The position numbers and the translations under genes were made by a program. The notes under the pieces were generated by a model. That model was given only the letters and a program-made list of their open reading frames with translations. It was not told the DNA's origin and searched no databases. From Mycolicibacter sp. MU0083 (lineage in GTDB: Bacteria > Actinomycetota > Actinomycetes > Mycobacteriales > Mycobacteriaceae), in NCBI RefSeq assembly GCF_963378075.1, contig NZ_OY726394.1, positions 4,030,001 through 4,094,000 of the forward strand: a stretch of DNA of 64,000 nt, read 5' to 3'. Shown in pieces: positions 21,426 to 30,251 of this stretch (position 1 is the first letter of the stretch; each line of letters starts with the position of its first letter).

Positions 21426-23336
21426 TCAGACCTCGTCGGGGTAGGCGTTCGGGCCGGTGGTGCCGCCGCGCAGGCTGCCGTCCAGGTAGGCGGCCCGGCA
21501 GGCGCGGCGACCGATCTTGCCGCTGGAGGTACGCGGCACGGTGCCCGCCGACACCAGCAGCACGTCGCGCACGGTCACGCCGTGGCGCACCGCGATCGCG
21601 GCCCGGATGTCGTCGGCGATGGGCTGGTACTCCAGCTTGTGGGCGCCCGGCGCACGCTCGGCGACGATCACCAACTGCTCGGATGAGTCCTCGGGGTCGA
21701 ACTTCAGCCCCGAGTGCGGGTTGTCGAAGGCTTCGGCCGGCAACTGGTTGGCCGGTACCGAGAACGCGGCGACGTAGCCGGCCCGCAGCGCCCGGCTGGC
21801 CTCCTGCGCGGAGTACTCCAGGTCCTGCGGGTAGTGGTTGCGGCCGTCGACGATCACCAGATCCTTGACCCGGCCGGTGATGTAGAGGTCGTCCTGGTAG
21901 TAGGCGCCGTAGTCGCCGGTGCGAACCCAGAAGCCGTTCTCGTCGGAGCCCTCGGCGCGCGACGGCGTGGTGCGCGACTTGAGCACGTTCTGGAAGGTGT
22001 CCTTGGACTCCTCGTCGCGGTTCCAGTAGCCGACGCCCATGTTGTTGCCCTGCAGCCAGATCTCGCCGATCTGGCCGTCGGGCAGCTCCGCGCCGGTCTC
22101 GTAGTCGACGATCACCGCCCACTGATCCACCGACACCCGGCCGGCCGAAGCCTGCGCGACCGCGTTGGGGGCATCCTGCGGCACCTCGACGAAGCGGTTG
22201 CCGTTGTTGAGCTCCTCGCGGTCGACGTAGACGATCCGCGGGCCCTCGTCGGGCGGGGTGGTGGAGACGAACAGGGTGGCCTCGGCCAGACCGTAGGACG
22301 GCTTGATGGCCTCCTCGCGGAACCCGTACGGGCCGAACGCCTCGTTGAACTTACGCACCGACGCCGCCGACACCGGCTCACTGCCGTTGAGGATGGCGCG
22401 GACGTTGCTCAGGTCCAGCGGCGGGTCGCCCTCCTTGGGCAGACCGCGGGCCGCGGCGTGCTCGAAGGCGAAGTTGGGGGCCACCGAGAAGCACTCGCCG
22501 GTCTCGCCCTCCTTGCGCGCCATCTCCCGGATCCACCGGTAGGGCCGGCGGACGAACGCCGCGGGGGTCATGAAGGTGAACTGCTGGCCCATCACGCACG
22601 ACAGCAGAATGGTGACCAGGCCCATGTCGTGGAAGAACGGCAGCCAGGTGACACCGCGGTCGCCCTCGCGGCCCTTGAGCGAGTCCAGCAACTGCACGAC
22701 GTTGGTGGGCAGGTTCAGGTGCGAGATCTTCACGCCGGTGGGCGTGCGGGTGGAGCCGGAGGTGTACTGCAGGTAGGCCACCGCGGACCGGTCGGTCTCG
22801 GGCATCACCCAGGTGGAGCCGACCTCGTCGGGCACCGCGTCGACGGCGATGACGCGCGGCCGGGCGTTGGCCGGGCGGCTGCGGAAGAACTTGCGCACGC
22901 CCTCGGCGGAGTCGCTGGTGGTCAGCACGGCCGACGGGGTGCAGTCGTCGAGCACCGCGTGCAACCGGCCGACGTGTCCCGGCTCGCTCGGGTCGAACAG
23001 CGGCACCGCGATACGGCCGGAGTACATGATCCCGAAGAAGGAGATCAGGTACTCCAGGTTCTGCGGACACAGGATCGCGATCCGGTCACCGGGCTCGGTG
23101 ACCTGCTGCAGCCGGGCGCCCAGGGCACGGTTGCGGGCGCCGAAGTCCGCCCAGGAGATCTCGCGGGCCAGGCCGTCGCGCTCGGTGGAGAAGTCCAGGA
23201 AGCGGTACGCCACCTTCTCGCCGCGCAGCGCCGCCCAGCGCTCGACCGTCTTCACCAGGTTGGCGTTGTCCGGGAACCGGATCTTGCCGTCCTTGACGAA
23301 GGGGTTGTGGTAACTGGCCTGTGTAGCCGGGGCCAT
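21426..23336 (-). CDS. fadD32: Long-chain fatty acid-AMP ligase FadD32
   Basis: The protein has 636 residues, equal to FadD32 of M. tuberculosis (about 637). It adenylates the meromycolic acid and loads it as acyl-AMP onto the N-terminal ACP of Pks13. The ANL-family A3 motif is seen as YTSGSTRTPTGVK, with a WLPFFHDMGL block, a PSYGLAEATLFVS block and WVRTGDYGAYYQDDLYITGR (A7-A8 region). The start is ATG 23336. Pks13 begins 7 nt after its stop, so fadD32 is the first gene of the fadD32-pks13-accD4 operon. The operon promoter should lie in 23337-23730, which also contains three copies of a 58-bp repeat. Confidence 0.96.
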   Translation of the reverse strand: MAPATQASYHNPFVKDGKIRFPDNANLVKTVERWAALRGEKVAYRFLDFSTERDGLAREISWADFGARNRALGARLQQVTEPGDRIAILCPQNLEYLISFFGIMYSGRIAVPLFDPSEPGHVGRLHAVLDDCTPSAVLTTSDSAEGVRKFFRSRPANARPRVIAVDAVPDEVGSTWVMPETDRSAVAYLQYTSGSTRTPTGVKISHLNLPTNVVQLLDSLKGREGDRGVTWLPFFHDMGLVTILLSCVMGQQFTFMTPAAFVRRPYRWIREMARKEGETGECFSVAPNFAFEHAAARGLPKEGDPPLDLSNVRAILNGSEPVSAASVRKFNEAFGPYGFREEAIKPSYGLAEATLFVSTTPPDEGPRIVYVDREELNNGNRFVEVPQDAPNAVAQASAGRVSVDQWAVIVDYETGAELPDGQIGEIWLQGNNMGVGYWNRDEESKDTFQNVLKSRTTPSRAEGSDENGFWVRTGDYGAYYQDDLYITGRVKDLVIVDGRNHYPQDLEYSAQEASRALRAGYVAAFSVPANQLPAEAFDNPHSGLKFDPEDSSEQLVIVAERAPGAHKLEYQPIADDIRAAIAVRHGVTVRDVLLVSAGTVPRTSSGKIGRRACRAAYLDGSLRGGTTGPNAYPDEV

Positions 23337-23580
23337 GCAGAATCTCCTGTCGCGAACAAACGTTCATATCGGCTGCCGGGCGCGTCGGGATCGTGCTGGT
23401 CCGTTACACCAGGCAGGTCCGGAACCTCACAGATGGTAATGGGTTTCCGGCTACCCGGCGACGCGCCGCTGCCGTGCGGCCACGAGCCGCAGCTCTTAAA
23501 TTGTTCTTAATGTTAGAGGTCGGTGCGGATCATGCCAAATCAAACGGTACCGCGTGTGACGACGGTCTCCGGGGTCGGAA

Positions 23581-23729
23581 GATCACGCGGCGGTTCCAGC
23601 TTCGCCTCTCCTTCGTCGAGCCTCGCTAAACCACCGAAGATCACGCGGCGGTTCCAGCTTCGCCTCTCCTTCGTCGAGCCTCGCTAAACCACCGAAGATC
23701 ACGCGGCGGTTCCAGCTTCGCCTCTCCTT
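23581..23729. repeat. 58-bp direct tandem repeat upstream of fadD32
   Basis: Two identical 58-bp units (23581-23638 and 23639-23696) and a 33-bp third partial unit (23697-23729) begin with GATCACGCGGCGGTTCCAGC. The last unit ends at the culp6 stop region (stop codon 23731-23733). The array fills the space downstream of culp6 and upstream of the fadD32 operon. The remaining intergenic part, 23337-23580, holds the presumed fadD32 promoter; I see no gene in it. Confidence 0.95.
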
Positions 23730-23730
23730 G

Positions 23731-24825
23731 TCACCCGTGCGGCGGACGCGGCGCATCCGCGATCACGCCCCGCGCCCAATCCAGCGTCCACTCGGTGGCG
23801 GACTTGCCGTCCTGCTCCCAGAAGTCGGTGGTCGCATACAGCGCGTGCACCGGCGCCGCCGCCCCGCCGGCCAGCGTCTCCAGGGTGCCGGGCAGCTTGG
23901 CGATGCTGAACGCCTCGCGCGGGGCGGCGCAGATCAGGTCACCGCGGGCACAGATCTCGTTGGTGCGCGCGGACAGGTCGCCGAACCCGCCGTCGCGGGC
24001 GCCGGTCATGGTCAGCCCCAGACCGGACAGCAGCGGCAGTTCGTGCAGCGTGACCTCGGCCCCCTGACCCGGCGGCGTCGGCGGCACGTCCACCCCGGCG
24101 TCCGGACCCATCTGGCGACGGCCGTCGGCGATCAACGTCACCCCCAGCACCAGGTCCTCGTCGACCGGACCGCGCCCGTTGCCGATGTCACCGGCCACGT
24201 CACCGGCGATCACCGCGCCCTGCGAGAAGCCCACCAGCACATAGCTGGTCAGCGGGCACCGGTCGTTCATCGCGGTCATCGCGTCGACGGTGGCCTTCTT
24301 ACCCTCGGCGCGGCTCTTGTTGTAGTCCATCTGCCCGTCGTCGACCAGCGGGTTACGGAACTGCGCGATGTAGGGCACCGTGTAGGTCTGCACCCGTTCG
24401 GCCCCGAATTCCCCGGCGATCGGCCGGGTGACGCTGAGCAGCAACGCCCGCGGGAACTCCGTCGGGTTCAGCGGATCGTCGGTCCGCGAGGACTCCCAGG
24501 TGCCCGGCACCGACACCAGCTGCACATCCGGGCAGTCGGCGGGCTGCGATGCGGGCCGCGGCTTGTGCGGCCGTGACGGCACCGAGCCGGTGGGCGGCAC
24601 ACCGGCGACCGGCGGCTCGGGGGCCGGCGGGGTGTCCGGGCGTCGGATGAAGATCACCAGTGCCACGACCGCCAGTAGCACGGCCAGCGCCATCGCACCG
24701 GCGGCGATCCAGGCGAGCAGGCGCCGACGGTTGCGCGGCGCGTTCGCGGGCGCTTTCCGGGCGGGCTTCGCCGCTGATTTCTTCGCGGGCGCCTTACGAG
24801 GGGACTTCCGTGGTTTGTCAGCCAT
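23731..24825 (-). CDS. Cutinase-like esterase Culp6 (Rv3802c-type phospholipase/thioesterase)
   Basis: The protein has 364 residues. The ATG at 24825 (MADKPRKSPRKAP) gives a Lys/Arg-rich cytoplasmic tail, one transmembrane anchor (about residues 38-60), a Pro-rich spacer, then a cutinase-like alpha/beta hydrolase. The nucleophile elbow is GFSQGA with Ser201; a conserved LICAAPREAF region resembles the Asp-containing loop of cutinases. In M. tuberculosis the orthologue Rv3802c is an essential envelope phospholipase A/thioesterase encoded between fadD32 and the antigen 85 genes, the same place as here. The start codon overlaps no neighbour, and a divergent gene begins 139 bp away. Confidence 0.9.
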   Translation of the reverse strand: MADKPRKSPRKAPAKKSAAKPARKAPANAPRNRRRLLAWIAAGAMALAVLLAVVALVIFIRRPDTPPAPEPPVAGVPPTGSVPSRPHKPRPASQPADCPDVQLVSVPGTWESSRTDDPLNPTEFPRALLLSVTRPIAGEFGAERVQTYTVPYIAQFRNPLVDDGQMDYNKSRAEGKKATVDAMTAMNDRCPLTSYVLVGFSQGAVIAGDVAGDIGNGRGPVDEDLVLGVTLIADGRRQMGPDAGVDVPPTPPGQGAEVTLHELPLLSGLGLTMTGARDGGFGDLSARTNEICARGDLICAAPREAFSIAKLPGTLETLAGGAAAPVHALYATTDFWEQDGKSATEWTLDWARGVIADAPRPPHG

Positions 24826-24964
24826 AGCGCCTATCACGGTACAGATCGGCGGGCTCGTGCACCGTTGGCCGTTGGGGGGTGGGGCGACCGGGGGCGCCGG
24901 CGACCGGGCGGGGCCTGTGGATAGACGTCGACGCGAGAGCGCCCCCTGCTGCCAGCATCGCGGC

Positions 24965-25819
24965 ATGACGAAGCCAGCACAGCCCTTCCTGGGCACCGAG
25001 GCGTTGGCCGCGGGACGGCTGACCCGCCACGAACTGCGCCGCTACTACACCGCGATCCTGCCGAACGTCTACGTCGACGCCCACGTGCAGCCCACGCTGC
25101 GGCAGCGGACCGTCGCCGCCTGGCTGTGGTCGGGCGGCCAAGCCGTGATCGCCGGGTCCGCCGCCGCCGCGATGCACGGCGCGAAATGGGTGGACGACAC
25201 CACCCCGATCGAGTTGATCTGGCCCAACGCCAGACCTCCCGACGGCGTGCTGACCCGCGCCGACCTCCTGCTCGACGGCGAGATCTCGCGGCACCGCGGT
25301 ATGGCGGTGACCACGGTGGCGCGCACCGCCTTCGACCTCGGCCGGCGCGGACGCCTCGGGCAGGCGGTGGCACGGCTGGACGCGCTGGGCAACGCCACCG
25401 GATTCACCGCCGACGACGTGCTGGCGGTGGCCCGCCGGCACCGGCACACCCGAGGTCTGCGCCAGCTGGAGGCGGCGCTGGCCCGCTACGACCGCGGCGC
25501 CGACTCCCCGAAGGAGACCTGGCTGCGGCTGCTACTGATCAATGCGGGTTTCCCGCCACCGGCCACCCAGATCCCGGTCCTCGGGCCGGACGGTCGCCCG
25601 AAGTATTTCCTGGACATGGGGTGGGAGGACATCATGCTCGCGGTCGAGTACGACGGCGAGCATCACCTCAACGACCGGTCGCAGTACGTCTGGGACGCCA
25701 CCCGGCAGGAGTACGTCTACGCGGTCGGCTGGACGCACATCAAGGTGGTCAAGGAACATCGCGGCGAGGACGTCGTGCGCCGCGTCCGGGCCGCGTGGAA
25801 TGCGCTACAACCGCGATGA
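24965..25819 (+). CDS. AbiEi-like / DUF559 endonuclease-domain protein
   Basis: The protein has 284 residues and starts at ATG 24965. The N-terminal part (helix-turn-helix-like LTRHELRRYYTAILPNVYV, then SAAAAMHGAKWVD) resembles AbiEi-type antitoxin domains. The C-terminal part has the DUF559/PD-(D/E)XK-like pattern: FLDMGWEDIMLAVEYDGEHH, then YAVGWTHIKV. Such fusions are common accessory genes in mycobacteria and have no proven function that I know. It lies on the plus strand within an otherwise minus-strand envelope block, between culp6 and fbpD, and ends in a strong palindrome. This suggests insertion. No toxin partner is adjacent, so calling it a toxin-antitoxin component is not supported. 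Confidence 0.7.
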   Translation: MTKPAQPFLGTEALAAGRLTRHELRRYYTAILPNVYVDAHVQPTLRQRTVAAWLWSGGQAVIAGSAAAAMHGAKWVDDTTPIELIWPNARPPDGVLTRADLLLDGEISRHRGMAVTTVARTAFDLGRRGRLGQAVARLDALGNATGFTADDVLAVARRHRHTRGLRQLEAALARYDRGADSPKETWLRLLLINAGFPPPATQIPVLGPDGRPKYFLDMGWEDIMLAVEYDGEHHLNDRSQYVWDATRQEYVYAVGWTHIKVVKEHRGEDVVRRVRAAWNALQPR

Positions 25820-25872
25820 CTCTGCGCTCAGGGCGGTGCCTACTCGCACTTTTGCGCCCTGAACGCAGAGTC
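25818..25872. terminator. Long palindrome at convergent gene ends (GACTCTGCG family)
   Basis: GACTCTGCGCTCAGGGCG at the left pairs with CGCCCTGAACGCAGAGTC at the right with one mismatch, giving an 18-bp stem. It begins on the stop codon of the plus-strand AbiEi-like gene and lies 65 nt from the stop of fbpD on the minus strand, so it is a bidirectional terminator candidate. Related palindromes occur at 35924-35982 and 37789-37849. Confidence 0.75.
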
Positions 25873-25937
25873 AACGGGGGAAAATCAGCGGATCGCTCTG
25901 CCTAAGCGCGATCCCGCTTCGCCCGGCTGACGCCGCG

Positions 25938-26831
25938 CTAGCGAATCGCGCCGACGATGTCGCCGGCCATCGCGCCCAGCTGCGCCGACCACGAGCCCCA
26001 GCCGTTGTCGCCCGGGGAGAAGTCGAAGTGCCCGTTCTTGCCGCGCACCTGGCGGTACTGCATGTGGAAGTACCGGCCGCTACCGGCGGCCTCCGACGGG
26101 TCGCCGATCATCGCCGCCGGGTTGGACGCGCCACCGAGCGGGGCGTAGATCCACACCCGGGTGTTGTTCTGGGCCAGCAGCGTGGCGTGCACCGTCGGGT
26201 CGTGCCACTTCCAGCGGCCCAACTGCGGCGCGCCCCACATGCCGTAGGGGTCCACGCCGCCGAAGTTCTGCAGGCCCGCGCTGATCACACCGCTCTCGGT
26301 GGTGTTGGCCGGCCCGAGGAAGCCCGACATGGAGCCGGCGAAGCCGAACCGGTCCGGGTGGAAGGTGGCCAGCGCCAGCGCGCCGTAGCCGCCCTGCGAG
26401 GCCCCGACGACGGCGTGCCCGCCCGGCGCCAGGCCGCGGTTGGCCGCCAGCCAGTCCGGCAGCTCCGAAGACAGGAAGGTGTCCCACTGCTTGGAGCCGT
26501 CCTGCTCCCAGTTGGTGTACATGCTGTAGGCGCCACCGGCCGGGGCGACCACCGAGACGCCCTTGCCGGCGAGGGTGTTCATCGCGTTGCCCGCGGTCAC
26601 CCAGTTGCTCAGCTCGGGGTGGGCGTCGAACGCGTCGAGCAGGTAGACCGCGTGCGGGCCCTGGTTGAGGAACGCCACCGGGATGTCCCGGCCCATCGAC
26701 GGCGACGGGACCATGAGGTTCTCGAACTGTGCCGCCTGTGCGCCCGCGCCGACGATCGCGCCGCCGCTCCACATGCCCAGCATCAGTACGGCCACACACA
26801 GTGCCCGCAGCATCTTCGACAGTCCGCTCAT
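25938..26831 (-). CDS. fbpD: Antigen 85-like protein FbpD / MPT51
   Basis: The protein has 297 residues. ATG 26831 (MSGLSKMLRALC) has a GAGGTGG ribosome-binding site; the longer upstream frame is not used. It has an N-terminal signal peptide (cleavage near AQA-AQFENLM) and an alpha/beta-hydrolase fold of the esterase D/antigen 85 type. The elbow GASQGG (Ser145) is kept, but the region around the family Glu and His residues has diverged from the FbpA copy. MPT51 is reported in the literature as lacking mycolyltransferase activity and binding fibronectin. Position next to fbpA supports orthology with Rv3803c. Confidence 0.9.
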   Translation of the reverse strand: MSGLSKMLRALCVAVLMLGMWSGGAIVGAGAQAAQFENLMVPSPSMGRDIPVAFLNQGPHAVYLLDAFDAHPELSNWVTAGNAMNTLAGKGVSVVAPAGGAYSMYTNWEQDGSKQWDTFLSSELPDWLAANRGLAPGGHAVVGASQGGYGALALATFHPDRFGFAGSMSGFLGPANTTESGVISAGLQNFGGVDPYGMWGAPQLGRWKWHDPTVHATLLAQNNTRVWIYAPLGGASNPAAMIGDPSEAAGSGRYFHMQYRQVRGKNGHFDFSPGDNGWGSWSAQLGAMAGDIVGAIR

Positions 26832-26894
26832 ATCCACCTCACTCGTCGGCACAGATTCGCCCCACCCGCCGGTCACGCGCCCGGACCCCGGGAG

Positions 26895-26907
26895 GTAGTC
26901 AACCACA
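26895..26907 (-). promoter_or_regulatory. Shared 13-bp promoter element upstream of fbpD
   Basis: The minus strand reads TGTGGTTGACTAC, containing a good -35-like TTGACT, 64 nt upstream of the fbpD start. The identical 13-mer occurs upstream of fbpA at 28058-28070. Confidence 0.55.
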
Positions 26908-26940
26908 CGGCGCCGGTGGGCAGGACAGGAAACGACCGAC

Positions 26941-26964
26941 GGCGGCGACCCGAAGGTCGCCGCC
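26941..26964 (-). terminator. Terminator hairpin after fbpA
   Basis: GGCGGCGACC-CGAA-GGTCGCCGCC is a perfect 10-bp stem with a stable tetraloop-size loop, 26 nt after the fbpA stop. It should separate fbpA from fbpD transcription. Confidence 0.75.
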
Positions 26965-26989
26965 GCCGGCGGTACATCTTGGTTTCGGA

Positions 26990-27964
26990 CTACTCGCCCG
27001 AGTCGCCGCTGCTCGGCGTCGCACCGAGGTGGCTCTGCAGGTCGCCCTTCATGGCCTGCAGCTGCTGGCCCCAGTACTCCCAGCTGTGGGTGCCGTACTC
27101 GGGGAAGTTGAAGACGGCGTTGTTGCCACCGGCCGCGGTGTAGAGCTCCTGGAACTTCTTGTTCGCACCGATCATGAAGTTCTGCTCCAGGAACACGGCG
27201 GGGATGTTGTCGCCACCGAGCTCGTTGGCCTTGCCGTTGCCGCAGAAGACCCACAGGCGGGTGTTGTTGGCCACCAGCTTGTCGATGTTGACGGTCGGGT
27301 CGTTGCGCAGCCACGCCGGGTCACTGTCGGGACCCCACATGTCTTCCTTCTTGTAGCCGCCGGCGTCGCCCATGGACAGACCGATCCAGCCCTTACCGGT
27401 GGACGGGTTCAGGTAACCCGACAGCGAACCGGCGTAGGTGAACATGTTCGGGTGGTAGATGGCCAGGGTCATGGCCGACGAACCGGCCATCGACAGGCCG
27501 ACCGCGGCGTTGCGGCTGCGGCTCACGCCGTACTCCGAGGCCAGGTAAGCCGGCAGCTCGCTGGTCAGGAAGGTCTCCCACTTGTAGGTGGAGCAACCCG
27601 CCTTGCCACACGCCGGCTTGTACCAGTCGCTGTAGAAGCTGGACTGGCCGCCGACGGGCATGATCACCGAGATGCCCGAGTTCAGGTACCACTCGAACGC
27701 CGGGGTGTTGATGTCCCAGCCGTTGAAGTCGTCCTGGGCGCGCATGCCGTCGAGCAGGTACAGGCCCGGGGAGTCCGAACCACCGCTCTGGAACTGCACC
27801 TTGATGTCGCGACCCATGGCGGCCGACGGCACCTGCAGGTACTCGACGGGCAGCCCGGGCCGGGAGAAGGCGTTGGCTTCGGGGGTACCGCCGACGAAAC
27901 CGACCAACCCCGCCAGCACGGCCGCGCCGGTGGCGACGACCTTCAACCTGTCAAGCAACTTCAT
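26990..27964 (-). CDS. fbpA: Antigen 85 mycolyltransferase FbpA
   Basis: The protein has 324 residues. The signal peptide ends ANA, and the mature protein begins FSRPGLPVEYLQVPS as in antigen 85A/B/C. It transfers mycolates from trehalose monomycolate to trehalose monomycolate or arabinogalactan in the cell wall. The catalytic Ser158 lies in VGLSMAGSS; a Glu follows in the NGKANELGG region and His in YGTHSWEYW. The disulphide pair is in PACGKAGC. The assignment to fbpA rather than fbpB or fbpC rests on synteny with Rv3804c between fbpD and aftB. Its upstream region (27965-28258) has a 13-bp element shared with fbpD. Confidence 0.93.
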   Translation of the reverse strand: MKLLDRLKVVATGAAVLAGLVGFVGGTPEANAFSRPGLPVEYLQVPSAAMGRDIKVQFQSGGSDSPGLYLLDGMRAQDDFNGWDINTPAFEWYLNSGISVIMPVGGQSSFYSDWYKPACGKAGCSTYKWETFLTSELPAYLASEYGVSRSRNAAVGLSMAGSSAMTLAIYHPNMFTYAGSLSGYLNPSTGKGWIGLSMGDAGGYKKEDMWGPDSDPAWLRNDPTVNIDKLVANNTRLWVFCGNGKANELGGDNIPAVFLEQNFMIGANKKFQELYTAAGGNNAVFNFPEYGTHSWEYWGQQLQAMKGDLQSHLGATPSSGDSGE

Positions 27965-28050
27965 CCTTGGGATCCCTCATTCATTCGTTGCCGTATTTAG
28001 CTCATGTCTCGGTCCGAGTCGGACCCGATCTGTGCGCAGAAACGCGACAG

Positions 28051-28082
28051 TGCCGGTGTAGTCAACCACAGAAACACCGGCA
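28051..28082 (-). promoter_or_regulatory. Inverted repeat enclosing the shared fbp promoter element
   Basis: TGCCGGTGT (28051-28059) and ACACCGGCA (28074-28082) form a perfect 9-bp inverted repeat. Its loop encloses nearly all of the 13-mer TGTGGTTGACTAC (minus strand, 28058-28070), found also upstream of fbpD. It lies about 90-115 nt before the fbpA start and is a candidate promoter with an overlapping operator. Confidence 0.5.
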
Positions 28083-28258
28083 TCGAGGAGCCGAGCCACC
28101 TTAGCGGGTCGCCCCGACCGGCGTATCACCGGCTTTTGTGACGACCTAAGGACTGCGCTCGGGTCAGCATTCCAGCCGGTAGGAACGGGCGTGGCCGGTT
28201 GCCACCGGCGATCCGCCATGATGTCGGTCACAGTTTCGCGGGACGTCCCCCGCGCAGG

Positions 28259-30175
28259 TCACGGGAGGACCGGCGGCATCCCGGTGTAGGGCGGGGTGGT
28301 GGGCTCGGGTATCGCCAGGCCACACCGGATCAGCTCGTCGCGCGGGACCCGCTCGATCCGGTACCGGGTGAAGCTCGGTGAGTGCAGCACGTTGGACAGG
28401 AACCGGCGCGGTCCCATCGGCGCCCGCACCGAGCCGAGTACCGCCGCGGTGTCCGGGCAGCGCAGCGCGGCCTCGGCCTGGGCAACCCAGTCCTGTTCCA
28501 GGTAGGCGGGGATCAGCGGATACCACTTGACCCACGGGCCGTCGGCCACCACCCAGTCCCGGAACAGGTCCTTATCGTGGCCGATCCGGCCGTGCTCCAG
28601 GCGTTCGGTGTGGGCGGCGATCGGGTTGGCCAGGCCGATCTGGTCGAGCAGCCGGACGTCGAGGCCGGTGTTCATGCCGAGCATGCCCAGGTTGGTGAAG
28701 AAGACGGTGTGCGGCCCGGATCCGTGTGGGTCGGGTTCCTCCGGCACGCCGATTCCCGGCGGCGGCGGCAGGATCACCGGGACCACGTCCCACTTGTCGT
28801 AGTCGCCCGACGGCAGCAGCAGCGCACCGTCCGGGGTGGCGGCGATGGTGCTGAGCACCGCGCGCATCCGCGGATAACCCAGGTAGTCCGCGGCGGTCAG
28901 CGGGTGGGGGTGGCCGGTCGCCTGCGAATAGAACCGGCGCTCGTCGACGATCCCGGAGTAGGTGACCCGGGTAGCGTCGTCGGCCATCCCGGGCGAATTG
29001 GCCGCCCACAGCGCCCAGCCCGCCACCGCCACCCACAGCAGCCCGACCGCACCGCTGAGCGGGTACCCGGCCTCGTGGCGGTAGCGCAGGCCGTCGGGCA
29101 GCAGCACCGGCACGACCGCCACCGGCGCCAGCATGGCGAACAACGGCGCCAGCAGCACCCGGCCGTGCATGAAGTCGCCGCCCTGGCGGACCCAGTAGGC
29201 GGCCTGCACCAGCCCGCTGATGACGAAGAAGAAGACCACCGCCCCGGGGCTCTGCGCCAGCCGCGCCCAGGCGCCCACCCCGGACGGCACCGGGCGGCGG
29301 GGCCGCTGCCGGACCGCGGCGCCGATCCACAGGGCGGCGCCCAACGCCGCGAGCAGCACCAGTGGCACCCACAGGGCGTAGGGGGCGTTGAAGTTGGCCA
29401 GGTAGGTCATTCCCTGCGACCACTTGTCGCCGGCGGCGTCCTTGGCCAGCGCCGTCCCCGGCACCAGCAGCGCGTAGTAGCCCATCCGGAAGATCTGGTA
29501 GGCCACCGGCAGCGCGCCGCCGGCCACCACGATCACCGCGCGGCCCCGCCAGTCGCGCGCGGCGATCAGCAGCATGATCAGGGCGCCGCCGCCGATCAGC
29601 GCCAGCTCGGGCCGGATCAGCACGCTGGCGCCGGCCACAAAGGCCAGGCATCCGGTGAACCAGACGCCGCGGGCCCGCGACCGCGGCATCCGCAGCGCCT
29701 GCGACCAGCAGACCAGCATCCACCACAGCAGGCCCAGATAGGCCAGCACCAGACCGTTCTCCAGCCCGGAGGTGGCGAAATCGCGGGCCGGCGGGATCGC
29801 GACGTAGACCAGTGCGCCGGCCGGCAGCAGCACCGCGCGGCGGCCCTGCAGGCCCGGCGCGTACAGCCGGGTGGCGCCCAGCATCAGCATCGCCACCCCG
29901 GCCAGGCTCAGCACCAGCGCGAACACCAGCGCCACATACTCCGGTCGCACCGGCCCGCCCAGCCAGCTGCCCAGATACATCAGATAGGTCCAGGCGGTGG
30001 AGGTGTTGGCCTCCACCCGCTCGCCGGCGTTGAACACCGGCCCGTTGCCGGCCAGCAGGTTGCGCACGGTGCGCAGCACGATCAGCCCGTCATCGGAGAT
30101 CCAGCGTCGCCGCCACGCGCCGATGGCGAACATCAGCAGCACGACGGCCACGGCGAGCCACGAGCTCAGCCGCAC
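28259..30175 (-). CDS. aftB: Terminal beta-(1,2)-arabinofuranosyltransferase AftB
   Basis: AftB is a GT-C membrane enzyme that adds the terminal beta-1,2 arabinose to arabinan. The product is about 638 residues if it begins at GTG 30175 (VRLSSWLAVAVVL), the position matching the M. tuberculosis N-terminus; a GTG at 30274 would add 33 residues and overlap ubiA. Conserved parts are RWISDDGLIVLRTVRNL (the GT-C Asp-Asp near residue 26), a GERVEANTSTAWTYL block, GGDFMHGRVLLAPLFAM, a TRVTYSGIVDERRFY loop and HTVFFTNLGMLGMN. About ten transmembrane helices precede a periplasmic C-terminal domain. It lies between ubiA and fbpA, as in M. tuberculosis Rv3805c. Confidence 0.92.
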   Translation of the reverse strand: MRLSSWLAVAVVLLMFAIGAWRRRWISDDGLIVLRTVRNLLAGNGPVFNAGERVEANTSTAWTYLMYLGSWLGGPVRPEYVALVFALVLSLAGVAMLMLGATRLYAPGLQGRRAVLLPAGALVYVAIPPARDFATSGLENGLVLAYLGLLWWMLVCWSQALRMPRSRARGVWFTGCLAFVAGASVLIRPELALIGGGALIMLLIAARDWRGRAVIVVAGGALPVAYQIFRMGYYALLVPGTALAKDAAGDKWSQGMTYLANFNAPYALWVPLVLLAALGAALWIGAAVRQRPRRPVPSGVGAWARLAQSPGAVVFFFVISGLVQAAYWVRQGGDFMHGRVLLAPLFAMLAPVAVVPVLLPDGLRYRHEAGYPLSGAVGLLWVAVAGWALWAANSPGMADDATRVTYSGIVDERRFYSQATGHPHPLTAADYLGYPRMRAVLSTIAATPDGALLLPSGDYDKWDVVPVILPPPPGIGVPEEPDPHGSGPHTVFFTNLGMLGMNTGLDVRLLDQIGLANPIAAHTERLEHGRIGHDKDLFRDWVVADGPWVKWYPLIPAYLEQDWVAQAEAALRCPDTAAVLGSVRAPMGPRRFLSNVLHSPSFTRYRIERVPRDELIRCGLAIPEPTTPPYTGMPPVLP

Positions 30176-30251
30176 CGACGGGCTGTAGCGGACCGCCGGC
30201 CAGCCCAGGGGCCGGACCCGCTGGTCCGGTGTGTTGCCTCGCTCGCGTCGG

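Noticed and set aside
23581..23729. The 58-bp array as a CRISPR
   Set aside because: Copies are directly adjacent and identical, without spacers.
25938..27314. A longer N-terminal extension of fbpD up to 27314
   Set aside because: The extra residues cross the fbpA 3' end and terminator in another frame; the ATG at 26831 has a good ribosome-binding site and signal peptide.
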